Assembly (NCBI GenBank): GCA_003254925.1 | Contig: QANZ01030773.1 | Location: 1 to 64,000, forward strand | Source: Chamaecrista fasciculata | Lineage: Eukaryota > Streptophyta > Magnoliopsida > Fabales > Fabaceae | Direction of reading: 5' to 3' | DNA: 64,000 nt | Shown here: in pieces, positions 37,645-49,023 of the stretch | Numbering within the stretch: position 1 is the stretch's first letter | How the letters are laid out: the number at the start of each line of letters is the position of its first letter | Notes under the pieces: model-generated | What the model saw: the letters and a program-made list of their open reading frames with translations, nothing else | Told to the model about the DNA's origin: nothing | The model's database searches: none | Position numbers and translations under genes: made by a program

Positions 37645-38229
37645 ATAAATTAATTAATTAAGATCTTCAAATTAAAGGGCACTAATTAATTAAAGAAAAG
37701 AACTTATACCTATATATATTAATTTAACTAAAAATATCCACATACAGTCACACACTCACATCTACGGTTCAAAACTTCAAATTAATATAGTATAGGTAAT
37801 AATATTTTGGAGTGCGTCTCTGAAATAGAGGGATAGTTTTATGTGCGCTCATAAATTTTATTTTTTAGTAAATTAATAATTTAATTCATGAGAGATCACA
37901 AAGTTAACAACTTACTCTCTAAAAGACTAAAATACACATTTAATCACTAAAAGATCAAAACAATATACTTTTTAATCCTTAAAAAATTATAACGGTATAT
38001 TATTTAGTCCATAGAAAGAACTAATTAGTATACTATTTTAATCTTTCAAGGATTAAACTGTATATTTTAATCTTTCCTGAATGAAACTATTAATTTACTC
38101 TTTTTTTTTTTATCAATTGTATTCTATAACTTTTACATTTGATCCGATGTCAAACTAAGACACCTAATGACATCAAAATTGTTAATGACAACGGTTGAAG
38201 TCAATATCATTTGGGGTACAAATACAATT

Positions 38230-39293
38230 GAGTAAACTAGTATTTTAGTCCCTAAATTTTGCAGGCGGTGGCAGTTAGGTCCTTGGGTTTTGGAAATTGT
38301 ACAACCCGGTCCCTGAATTATGCAAACATTGAGCAAGTTGGTCCTTCAATCACCCAGGTGTTACAAAAAAGCTGATGTGGCACGAATGGAGGCTGACGTG
38401 TGTCGTTAAGTGCTGACGTGGCTGTTAACTACCACATCAGCACCGGTTAAACACAAAAAAAAGCCTGTCACGTGTGTAATTCTCGCCACATAAGCATAAG
38501 AATAAAAAAAGGCACTCTTTTGCAATTTGGTCCCAGCATTTTATTTTCTAAAATCAGAATAAAAAAAACATTTTGGTCCCTAAACCCTAAATCTTAAATC
38601 CTAAAATCCTAAACCCTAAAATACTAAATCATAAACCCTAAACCCTAAAACATTGAACCCTAAACCCTAAATCCTAAACTCTAAAAGAAAGAACCCCTAA
38701 AAGCCTAGCCATCTCTGTTATCAAAGAGATTGCTTGAGATCCTGATCTTCACTGTTCATCTACTTCAATTTGTTTATCATCTTCACTGTTCTACATAATT
38801 GTACAAACAGGTCCTCGGATTATCTAAATACGTTTGCCTTTTTGTACTATTTAGTCCCTAAAAAATTTAGTGTCAGAGATGGTACGGTTTTAGGGGTTAT
38901 TTCTTTTAGAGTTTAAGGTTCAGGGTTTAGGCTTTTAGGCTTTTAGGGTTTAGGGACCTAATTTTTTTTTTAATTTTGATTTAAGAAAATAAAATGCAGG
39001 GACCAAATTGCAAAAGAGTGTCTCTTTTTTTATTCTTATGCTTATGTGGCGAGAATTACACATGTGGCAGGCTTTTGTTTATGCTGACTTGACAGTTAAT
39101 GGCCACGTCGGCACTTAACGACACACATCAGCCTACATCCGTTCCACGTTAGCTTTTTTATAACACCTATGTGACATAAGGACCAACTTGCTCAAAGTTG
39201 CATAATTTAGGGACCGGGTTGTACAATTTCCAAAATCTAAGGACCTAACTGCCACCGTCTGTAAAATTCAGAGACTAAAATGCTAGTTTACTC
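38230..39293. mobile_element. MULE-like non-autonomous element (GAGTAAA family), copy 1
   Basis: It is flanked by a perfect 10-bp direct repeat AAATACAATT (38220-38229 and 39294-39303). The ends are GAGTAAACTAG and CTAGTTTACTC, and the inverted arms extend to about 380 bases. GTCC recurs at 38249, 38279, 38309 and 38341. The core contains degenerate telomere-like words (AAACCCTAAACCCTAAA near 38634-38672) in one arm and their complement (TTTAGGGTTTAGG) in the other. Long TIRs plus a 9-11 bp target duplication fit Mutator-like elements. No transposase is present. Confidence 0.85.
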
Positions 39294-39303
39294 AAATACA
39301 ATT

Positions 39304-40019
39304 GGTATAACATGTGAGAAATTTGAGATACAATCAACAAAAATGTGAAAGTCTTATAGTACAATTGATACTAAAACTAAAAAAAAATTGGTCGTCAAGT
39401 TAGCATTTTTGTTAAACATTTTGACAATGTTATTAGGTGTTGGTCTAATATTGAGTCAAATCTAAAATTTTAGAATATAATTTCAAACAAAACAAATATT
39501 TCGATATACACTAAAATTATTTTATATTAATAGTTTATGAATATCCATAGTGCTTTTGTCTTTAATTTATATGAAATTGGATCTCTAAATTTCTTTGGAA
39601 CTGGCAATCATTAGCCGTCAGATTTTGTGCTTGCCGTTAGGATTTTGACATGTGGTGATTTCACTTTTTTAAACACACCCTTTCATTTTTTAAAACGACG
39701 ACGTCTGCCTCAATTTACTCAGGCGGCCAATTGTAGACAATTACAGTTAACTCCAGAGAATCCGAGTCCAATTTATATACCTTTATTTACAAATATTGCT
39801 TTGATTAGAAGTGGACCCCAATAGATAAAATATGAAATTAAAGAGAAAGAAGAACAAAAATTTAATTAATTATACACTAACACAATATTCACCTAGCTAC
39901 ACGTACTTAATTACCAACCTAAACCTACCATGCACTTTATTCTAATTATTCCATCAAATCATCATCATATTAAAAAAAACAGGGGAATAATTAACTGCCT
40001 TCCTTAATTAATTAGTTAA
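39304..40019. other. Intergenic DNA 3' of the CCT gene
   Basis: AT-rich, with no supported gene. It should include the 3'UTR of the - strand CCT-motif gene next to 40019. One short open frame (39627-39824) has no recognisable similarity. Confidence 0.4.
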
Positions 40020-42402
40020 TCAAGGATCATCCTGAACTAGATTTGAAACAACTAGGGTTTCAAAGAAATTGGCCCAATTTTCATCTTCAATTAATTCAAT
40101 ATTATCTTCTTCTTCTTCATCTACACTCTTCTTGTTGTCTCTTTCTTCATTTTTAGCAAATCGTCCTCTAATGCGTGGCCTGCTGTCTGCCAACGTCTTC
40201 CTGCAAGCATACTGATTCCCACACACAAAATCAACTTTTTCATTTTTTTTGTTTATGTCGTACATTAAAATTATCAAAATAATGCTTTATAATGAAACTA
40301 CATTTTAGTTATTATACTTTGTGTTTTATATTATGTTGTACTAAAGTGTTGCATAACCTATATAAAACATTATTGCCTATAATAATGAAATAAAAAAAAA
40401 ATGTTGCATTTATTTCTAAAATATAATGCCGGAAAAGTGTTGCAAAAATTGTCGCTAAAAATATAGGCAATAATTTTTAAAATTTTTATAACACTTTTAA
40501 AAAACTATAGAAATATTAGAGTGAAGACTCTTGAATTTTTTTTTTTAAAAAGAATCTCATGTTGGAGTTCCACTAGAAATGCATTGGTTAGGAAAAGTTT
40601 GAGTAAATTAAATTAATAACACAATCCTTAAAAAATGTATTGGGTTAACAATTCAATTCCTGAAAAATTGAAACATACAATTTAATTTTATTATTTCAAG
40701 AACCAAATTGTCAACTCAATATTTTTTTGGAATTAAATTATTAATTTGTTCGAAGTTTATCTTGATAAATGAGTAAACTATCAAATCAGTTCCCAGATTT
40801 TTGCTCGGTTACAAATAAACCCCTGGATTTAGCTAATAGACGAATAAGTACCCGAATTTATCGAACTTACACAAATTGGTCCCTCCGTTAACCTGCCGTT
40901 CCAAAAAACGTGAGGTGGCATGTTCCTAAACCCTATATTTTGTTTGGAAGAGTTTTGGGACACTTAACAATTTTATTTTGAGGATTTGGGACTAAAATGA
41001 ATGAAGATGATGAAAAATAGGGAGAATTGAAAATAATGGGATAAAAATTAAAGCCAGGGACCAATTTGTCCAGACAATTTTTTTTTTTTTAGTAATAATG
41101 CTGATGTGGCGACATTTACCCAGTTGACATTTCTTTTTTTTTNTAATGCTGATGTGGCGACATTTACCCAGTTGACATTTTTTTTTAGTTTAACCCGTGC
41201 TGACGTGGCAGTTAACATGCCACACCAGCACTTAACGTGCCACCTCACATTTTTTGGAACGTCAGGTTGACGGAGGGACTAATTTGTTTAACGCGCGATA
41301 AATTCGGGGACTTATTCGTCTATTAGCTAAATCCAGGGGCTTATCTGTAACCGAGCAAAAATCCGGGGACTGATTTGATAGTTTACTCCTTGATAAATTA
41401 TGGGACATGCTTAAATATATAGGTAAAAAAGAACATATATAAAAGAAAAAAAAAAAACAGAGTGAATCACCTTGATTTTTTTGTTGAAGTTCCTCTGATT
41501 TCTTTTAATTCTATATCTCTCAATCCTGACCTTCTTCTCCTCAGGGCTATAAGGGTACGCTCTGCTCATTCCTTCAATGATCATACTACTTTCGCTTGAA
41601 TAAGCACTCTCTGAATAGTGGCGATTATTTTGCCGTTGCATTACATTATTAATCCCCTGCTCCATCACATATAATCAAAACATTAATCAACACCATCGCT
41701 AAGAGTAAACTAACTATTTGATGTATGAAACATGACAAATGTCTCAATTTAATTTCCAAAAGATAACAAATATTTTAATTTAGTCCCTATAAAAGCTGAA
41801 ATTATAATTAGAATCAATTTAATCATTTTGTTAATAATACCCATTAAAACTTGATGAAATGTAGTGTTAATTTTATTAAAATTACAATCAACATCAAAGT
41901 TAACAAATCGTCTATTTTGTCAAAGTTTTGTACTTTCAATAATCTTTTTTTTTGTTAAATTTAAATTAATATTTTATGAAAACGACTAAATTGATTATAA
42001 TTGTATTCTTCATGAACGTACTAATCTTATAATTTCATTTTTCAAGGACTAAAATGAGACTTTTATTATCTGTGAGGGATTAAATCATGAATTTACTCTA
42101 ATTAATATAATACTTACCTGCAAATCACCGGTACTGTAAACTTTCCTTACCGGAACGTTGTCGGAGTCTTCCATTAACTCGGCAAATAGAGAATAAACGG
42201 GATGGTGGGTCCCACAAATATTCTTCTGCAGTGAGTGGCTTCTCTGCAATATCATACAATTACTCGGCGATCCGTAGCAGCTACTGCATCCGCTGCTACA
42301 ACTGTTATGGCTCATCTCCGACGACTGACAAAGCTCCGGCGACGGAAAGTGGCCGAGGATGTCGGCGGCGCGTGAGATTTCGGTGGTGGAGCGTGGATTC
42401 AT
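40020..42402 (-). CDS. CCT-motif family protein (CMF type, no B-box)
   Basis: Three exons in transcript order: 42402-42118, 41656-41471 and 40211-40020, giving 220 residues with joins in frame. The CCT motif spans the last junction: RIERYRIKRNQRNFNKKIK at the end of exon 2, then YACRKTLADSRPRIRGRF at the start of exon 3 (about residues 139-178). Exon 1 is Ser/Cys-rich (SCSSGCSSCYGS) with no B-box zinc finger, so this is a CMF-type protein and not a CONSTANS-like one. After the motif comes a short acidic tail (DEEEEDNIELIEDENWANF), possibly an activation region. CCT motifs act in nuclear localisation and in NF-Y/DNA association in flowering and light-related regulators. This protein's own role is unknown; At5g59990 is the Arabidopsis gene I associate with it. 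Both introns carry fold-back insertions. Confidence 0.93.
40771..41388. mobile_element. MULE-like non-autonomous element (GAGTAAA family), copy 2, in CCT intron 2
   Basis: It has a perfect 10-bp target duplication CTTGATAAAT at 40761-40770 and 41389-41398. The ends are GAGTAAACTATC and GATAGTTTACTC, with inverted arms of about 140 bases. CCC blocks stand at 40792, 40821, 40851 and 40881. A duplicated 60-base tract around 41085-41180 (AATGCTGATGTGGCGACATT twice, with an N) may be real or an assembly effect. Confidence 0.9.
41703..42098. mobile_element. Possible GAGTAAA-type element in CCT intron 1
   Basis: It begins GAGTAAACTAACTATTTGAT and ends ATCATGAATTTACTC, so only the outermost bases match in inverted orientation. 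No 10-bp direct repeat flanks it. The interior has GTCC and AAGGACTAAAATGAGAC words like the other families. This is a weak call. Confidence 0.35.
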
Positions 42403-42730
42403 AATTATGAGTGAGAAATTATGAATAAGAGAGAGAGAGAGAGGGGAAGAGAAATTATGAGTGAGAAACTGAGAATGAAATGTTATATGACTGAGTGTAT
42501 GAGCACGAGTGTGGTTATATTAGTAAGTAACTATAAGTATACATTATATATTATACACGAAAAAAAAGAAAAAATAAAAAGAGAGAGAAAGAAAGGGGAC
42601 GAAGGAAGGAGCTGGAGGATGACATGGACAATGCGTCATATTTTTGTAGAAGCGTTGACCCGTTGATTTCTTTCCACTAGGACAATGTTACTCCAAGGGA
42701 GATTTGTTAGAAAAATAAATGTATGTATAT

Positions 42731-43146
42731 AAATTATAGGACAAAGTGAACTTTTGGTTCCATAACTTTTGTTTAAGTCTCAATATGGTCCCGTAACTTT
42801 TTTGTTGCACTTTTGGTCTCATATCTTCTATTTAAGTTGCAAATTTAGTCTTGTATCACTTTTGGTCTCATATATTTTGATCAGGTTGTAGAATTTATCT
42901 CATATCTTTGTAAAAAGTTCAACCCTCAATCCCACTTTACTTAAAGATATAAGATTAATTTTATACCTGATCCTAAGATATGAGATCAATTCTGCAACTT
43001 GTACCAAAGATATGAGACCAAAAGTGCAAGATGCATGAGACCAAATTTGCAACTTGAATAAAAGATGAGATCAAAAGTGCAACAAAGAAAAAGTTATGGG
43101 ACCAAATTGAGATATGAGCAAAAGTTATGAAACCAAAAGTACATAT
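42731..43146. mobile_element. Fold-back element, family C, copy 3
   Basis: The left arm starts AAAGTGAACTTTTGGTTCC and the right arm ends with its approximate complement (...AACCAAAAGTAC). The left arm has repeated GGTCTCATAT blocks and the right arm ATATGAGACCAAAAGTGCAA blocks. It sits about 330 bases upstream of the CCT gene start codon, so it may lie in that promoter region. Confidence 0.75.
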
Positions 43147-43149
43147 AGT

Positions 43150-43797
43150 CTAAATTATATATTATGCATGTGGTGTTTTAAATTTTAATACTTAGTATTT
43201 GGTCTAAAAATATGTTACTTTAAGAAAAAAAATATAGTTATAAATAATGAGATTTTTTTTTGTTAATTATGGGACAATAAAATGAAATTAATTCTCATTA
43301 TTAAATCTTTATAAATTAAGATATTAAAATGATAATAAAAATATTTTAAAGATAAAATGTACTATTTGGTCCTTGAATTTATTTTGAGTCAACGAATTAG
43401 TCTTTGAATAATCGAAATACACAATTTAAACCTTGAAATATTACAATTGTCAACAATTTGATTCCTAAATTTGAATTGATTTGACACAATTTGTAATTTT
43501 TTGTCATTGAATTTGACCTATGAGTCAAATCAATTATGATTGTGATATTTTAGGGACCGAGTTGATTTGGTACCAATTCGAGGACAAAAAAAATGTAGAT
43601 TTTCTCTATTTTTAAAGATAAAATTTTATATTTTATTTTTTAATATCTAATTGAAGAATATAATTTACCATCTTTCCAAGTCTAAACTCTTAAATTATAA
43701 TTTTCCAAATAATACAAAAAAAAAAAGGCTAAAATGGGTTTATTAGCCAAGCATTAAAAACAACATATTTTTACCGAAATTAAAAACAACAAACATA
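43150..43797. other. AT-rich intergenic DNA left of the gypsy element
   Basis: It contains another diverged repeat with GGTCCTTGAATTT and AGGGACCGAGTTG words in opposite orientation (about 43355-43590), likely an old fold-back element. No gene was seen. Confidence 0.4.
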
Positions 43798-44379
43798 TGA
43801 TGAACTAGGTTCTGGCCGGGGGTCATTACCTGGTTCAGATGAGACAACTCTGGATTGAAGGTTACCTGCAAGTTAATGAACACACATGGTGACCTTGCGA
43901 TTCACCTCCGATGCTTAAGTCAGTAATGTGTATTTGCTCAATAATGTCAATTGACTGAGAGTAGAGCGTACCTTTGCCAGTATGGAGGTCTGACCTTTTT
44001 ATACTTGCTAAGGGCAATCTGGTGTGATCTTGCAATTAATGCTTGGATATTTGATTGAGATCTCTGATGATCTGATTGTAATCCTTGTCTCCCACGAAGT
44101 TTCCTTTCTTGTGCAAGGCGCCTTGATCGCCAAGGCAGAATCCATGGGGAGGATCTTCCTGATTGACTGCGGATCTTGGTTGATCCTTGATTGGTTCCTG
44201 ATTGATCCAGGGAATGTTTCCTTATTCCTTGCGACCTTTTGCCTTGTGGGCGCCCACACCCTTTATGGCGCTAGGCGTCCCTGCCCTAATGAGATGTAGG
44301 GCGTTCTCGCCCTTACAACTCATCTCATGGGCTTGTGGCATACTGGGCCAAGGGCATCTCCTGCCATTTGGGCCTCCTA
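43798..44379 (-). mobile_element. 3' LTR of the gypsy/Tat-like element (left copy)
   Basis: 582 bases, starting TGATGAACTAGGTTCTGG and ending GGGCCTCCTA in + orientation. It is closely similar to 49024-49569 but has an extra stretch of about 28 bases near 43870-43898. The terminal dinucleotides on the element's own strand are TA...CA, slightly non-canonical. Confidence 0.85.
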
Positions 44380-44399
44380 CTTCTTCCGATGGTAGAACC

Positions 44400-46341
44400 T
44401 CCTTTTCCAGGATTGAGGGTTCTCTTAGAGTTGTTTTGATGATGGACTCTCTACCTCCTTTGGTTGGCTTAGACGCCAATTTGGCCAGTGCATCCGCTCT
44501 GCTGTTGTCGTTTCTCGAGATGTGCTGAAATGTGGCTTCTATTCCAGAGCCCTCAATGGTCTTCTTCGCCTTTTCTGCGTATTGGATCATCGTTGGGTCT
44601 TTTGTTTCGTATTCTCCATTCATTTTCTGTATCACAAACTAGGAATCTCCCAAGATTTCTAGCCTTTTGGCACCGATGTTTGCTGCCAATTTCAGGGCAG
44701 CTAAAGCTTCGTATTCTGCTTGGTTGTTGGTGATTGGGAACTCAATTTCTATTGATTGTTCCACGATGGAGGTATCTGGGGCTCGCATCACTACCCTTGC
44801 GACTCGCTGTGAGTTTGACACCGCCCCATCGATGTGTATTTTCCAGGTCCAGTCTTAGGCGTTCTCGGATAGTGGTCCCGTCATCGAACGTCTATCCTTT
44901 AATGACCCTTCTTGGTTCATAGGTTATTCCGTATTCGGAAATGTCCACTGACCAAACTAACATTCTTCCAGCGATGTCTGGTTGTTCAACCATCTGTTTG
45001 ATGGGTCTGTCTGTTCTGACAATGATCTGGTACGGTTGGTAGCAATGCGTCAACTTCCTAGTTGACTGAAGTAGTGAGAGGTCAGCTTCTCAAGGCGGTG
45101 ATACCGCTTTTTTGCTCCTGTAAGAGTTTTGCTGGTGAAGTAGATGGGCTTTTGTTCTTCTCCATCTTCCAACACCAGAGCTGAGCTGACTGCTTCATCT
45201 GTAGACGCCAGATAGACGTAGATGGGTTTGTCTTTGACTGGAATTACCAGGGTTGGCGGTGACGCCAAATACTTTTTTAACTCTTCAAAGGCTTCCTCGC
45301 ATTCCTTGGTCCATTCGAATTTTTTGTTCGTTTTTAACGTTTTGAAAAAAGGTAAGCATCTATCGGTAGACCTGAACGTAACGAGAACTTTTAATGAGTA
45401 ATACTCGTTTTATTAATGATGAAACGTGCGTCATGAGACGGCTTACATAATGACTTAAAAGTAAAATTGCAGTCAAACGAAGACAGAATTCAAAGACATG
45501 GCATATTCAAAAGGAAAAACTAGTAGCTAGAAAGCTTTATTATTAACAAGGCGCTGGGCGCCTTCTACCTCGACAAAAACCTATGCGAGGCGGCTAGCCT
45601 GCCATTTAGGCGCTGGACTTCCTTGACTGTTTTCGGAGCTTTCATCTCCAGAATGGCTTTGCATTGTTCTGGGTTTGCCTCGATTCCCCTGTGGGTGAGC
45701 ATGAATCCCAGAAATTTTCCTCCATTGACCCCGAAGGCGCACTTGGAGGGGTTCAGTTTCATTTGGTACTTCCTCAGCTGATTGAAGATTTCTTTCAAGT
45801 CGTGGCTGCCTCCTTCTTTAGTTTTCACCACCATGTCGTCGACGTAAACCGCCAGATTCTTTCCGATGTAATCTTTGAAGAAAAGATCCATCATTCTCTG
45901 ATAGGTGGCGCCAGCGTTCTTTAGCCCGAAAGGCATCACTGTGTAACAATATGTTCCCATTTCTGTGATGAAGGGCGTTTTCTCAGCGTCCTCGGTATTC
46001 ATTTTGATCTGGTTGTAGCCACTGAAGGTGTCCAGGAAGCTCATTGTCTGATGTCCCCATGTCCCATCCACCAGTTTGTCAATGTTAGGAAAAGGATAGT
46101 GGTCCTTTGGGCAAGCTTTGTTCAGATCAGTGAAGTCAACACACATTCTCCATTTTCCATTGGCTTTCTTGACCAGCACCACGTTGGAAAGCCACTCAGG
46201 GTATTTGGTTTCCCTGATGAAGCCTGCAGCTAAGAGCTTGCTTACTTCCTCTTTGATTGCGATCTAGCGTTTTTGACCAAATAACCTTTTCCGCTGAATC
46301 ACTCCGGGCCTGCCATCTGTATTCAAACTGTGGCAGATTAG
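44400..46341 (-). pseudogene. Gypsy pol remnant: RT, RNase H, second RNase H; no integrase
   Basis: Read on the - strand. Reverse transcriptase runs through about 46260-45570, with FTDLNKACPKDHYPFPNID, the FSGYNQIKM block and the YVDD active-site box (about 45840). After a 197-base GT-AG-bounded interruption (45568-45372) come SLPFFK-type residues and the RT-linked RNase H (about 45370-45050). A frameshift follows LEKLTSHYF. The second RNase H follows: IHIDGAVSN near 44845, then NNQAEYEAL and the SRADALAKLAS block. In-frame stops occur at the start of pol and after EILGDS. A 5.8 kb length and loss of integrase mean it would depend on other elements. Confidence 0.8.
45372..45568 (-). other. 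GT-AG-bounded insertion inside retrotransposon pol
   Basis: On the - strand the RT frame reads HRFLS up to TCGAG. It is then broken by 197 bases starting GTAGAAGGCGCC and ending GTTACGTTCAG. After that the frame resumes GTCTACCGATAGATGC (RSTDRC). Removing exactly this segment restores the frame expected for the RT-to-RNase H region. It could be a real intron or an insertion with incidental splice-like ends. Confidence 0.7.
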
Positions 46342-48850
46342 CTATGGGTCAATTCTTGGCATGTCAGCTGGACGCCAAGCAAAGACATCTGATGATGCTT
46401 TTAGGAGCTGAATGAGCTCGGCTTTCTGTGCTTCATGTAGCAGCATGTTGATTTGTACGGTTATTTCCGTGTTGTCTTCCAACTGGACAATTTCCAGATC
46501 TACCATTGGCTTTGGCCTCTGTGCTTCGATTTCATCTCGGAAATCCTCCACCTCGCAATTAAGGACTTTAGGGTCCACTGCCTTTTGGCTGTTGTCCTCT
46601 ACTTTGGGCGCTCTCGCCTTTCTCTTTCGGTCGTCTTCCTTGGTTGCTTCAAGGCTCACAGCATAACACTGTCTCGCCGTTTTCTGGTTGGTTCTCACTT
46701 GTCCCACCCCGTATGGAGTTGGGAACTTCATCCGCAAGTGCGCAATAGAAATTACTGCTCTCATCTTGTTCAGAGAGAGGCGTCCTAAGAGGACATTGTA
46801 CACCGAGGGCGCCTGCACCACTATGAATTCTATGGTGTTACTGGTTGTTCTCAGGTACTCTCCCATCGTGAGTCTTAGGTCCACCTTTCCAATTGCTGGA
46901 ATTTGATCACATGTGAAGCCTATCAGGTTTCCATAATTGTCTTTCAGATCCTCAGAAGGGATTCCCAGACGATCGAAGCATCTTTTGTACAGGATATCCG
47001 CGGAGGAGCCCTGGTCTATCATAATCCTTTCGGCAGTGAAATTGTCTATCTGTGTTGTGATCGCCATGGGCTCGTCATATTCGCGATTGACTTCCCATAA
47101 TTCATCGTCAGTGAAAGTTATGGGTTCGACCCATTTCTCCTCAGCAGTTGGCTCTTTGTAATCTATCTTCAGTATAGACCTGTTCACCTTTCTTCTTTTA
47201 TGTGGGGTCTTTACCTCATTTTTCTCGATGCCACCTGAGATCATGTGTATTATGCTTGTTGGTTTGTCCTCTCTAGGTAGTGTGCGCCGATCTCCCTTTT
47301 TGTCGTCAGCGCCCTTGGATTTCTTCGCCTCTTTGGCGTGCTTTTCGTCCCGCGTTCTCTTGCTTCCATCCTTTTTGATGAACCTGGAGGGTAGGCGTCC
47401 TCGCTGAATGAGGCTTTCTATCTCATCTCTCAGAGTGACACACTCATAAGTAGTGTGTCCTTCACCCCTGTGGTACCTGCAGTACTTGCTGGTGTCAACG
47501 TTTCTTCCCGACCTTTTAGGGCGTTCTGGGAGTTTCGGGAGGAGATCCGTATTGGCTATTTCACGAAATATTTTAGATTGGCTCACTGAGAGCACTGTAT
47601 ACACTGCTTGTTTCCCTCTAGGTGGGGACCGCGGGCGTCTGCGCTGATCCCTTCCTCTCGAACTATCCCCGCTTCTTTCGGGGTTCCTGTTTTGCGGCTT
47701 CCTATTGTCTGGTTCAATCCTTGCGAAGCGATCCCGCTGGGTTTTGTCCAGATCTTCCTTTGTTATGAACTCCTCAGCCATAGCGAGTAATTCTCCGACA
47801 GATTTTGGGCTTCTGTATGTCAATTCTTTCTGGGCATGTCCTGGCCTGATTCTTGATAGGAATGAGTAGACTGCTATCTTGTCGTCGATTTCCTTTATGT
47901 TCAAGCAGGTCTTGTTGAACTTTTCCAGGTATTCTCTCAGTGTTTCTCCTTTGTTCTGTCTGATGTCAGACAAGACCGCCATAGGTTGCTTGTAGACCTT
48001 CTTGGTAGCAAATCGTTTCATGAACATGTCTTCAAGGTCCCTGAAGCAATGTACTGAACGCACTGGTAACTTTGAGTACCAATCTAGAGCGGTCCTTCCA
48101 AAGTTATTGGAAAAAGTTTGCACCTTTGGTGATCTTCCATGTTTGAGATGTTCATAGCTGCCTTGAAGCTGAGCAGATGATCTTCCGGGTCTTTTTCCCC
48201 AGTGTAGGGTGTGAGCTTATAATTCTTATCAAGTTCTACTGCCTGCACATGTGGTGCTAGGAGTCCTTCTGTTAGTGGGAGTGGATTCATCTGACCCTGA
48301 TGGTTTGTCGACTGCATTGGGTGGAAGACGGTCGATGGCTGGTATGCTCCGCTAGGTCCGCCTTGGGTGTAAACGCCATATCCTGAGTAATACTGCGGAG
48401 GGTACCCCTGAGGATAGTAGTACCCTTGAGGTTGGTAGGCGTAAGCTCCAGGCCACCCTTGTTCCTGAGGAGGCTGACTCGTGGCCGCCAAGTGAGTAGC
48501 TGGTGGCTGGGTCGAGGGCGCCTATTGCTCTGGATTTTCCGGTTGTTGGCTTCCAGAGTTTTTGTTCAGGAGAGTAGCTTCTGGGTTGTTATTCCTAGAA
48601 TCTTCAACAACTTGTTTCCCTTTTCCAGAAATCATGTTCTGGATATCTCTGCGGAGCGCTTCCACCTACAGCCGCATGTCTGCCTTAAAGGCAGCAATTC
48701 CATCGTCTGGTGTTATAGCGGTTTGTCCCGCCAGCGCAGGTGTTTCTTGTATGGTTGGAAATCCAGGAGGAGGGCGACGAGCGTGGAATCCTACAAGGAT
48801 TGGTTCAATGATCCTCCCGGAGTTTGACAATCAGCTGGGTTTGATGTCAT
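46342..48850 (-). pseudogene. Gypsy gag-protease remnant
   Basis: It starts near 48850 (ATG ACA TCA). A Gln/Tyr/Pro/Gly-rich segment (48491-48300) leads into the retrotransposon gag core: DPEDHLLSFKAAM, then FGRTALDWYSKLPVRSV after a 1-base frameshift near 48090. The knuckle CRYHRGEGHTTYEC (about 47490-47450) has the C-X2-H-X4-H-X4-C spacing seen in Tat elements. The protease box is MIDQGSSADILY, with Q where T, S or G is usual. The longest intact frame, 48123-46342, is 593 codons and ends in a stop just before RT. Early stops lie near 48800 and 48523. Confidence 0.8.
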
Positions 48851-49023
48851 CTTTCTTGCTTTGGTTCAGATGAACATACAAGTTAGTTAAGACACATAAA
48901 AGAAATTTCATGAGTTTTCTAGGAGTTCATCGTTTCCAGAAAAGAAATAAGATCATAAACGAAAATTTAAAGAATAAAGATTGAATAGAGGACTTTTATG
49001 AAAGTCCCCACAGATGGCGCCAG

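Noticed and set aside
38583..38672. Interstitial telomere repeat
   Set aside because: The tract is degenerate and recurs in mirrored form inside a transposon with its own target duplication. It is part of the element.
46453..47161. Several + strand frames of 60-111 codons, also 44024-44528 and 48426-48873
   Set aside because: Antisense shadows of the gypsy gag-pol coding region and its LTR. The - strand reading carries the retroviral-type motifs.
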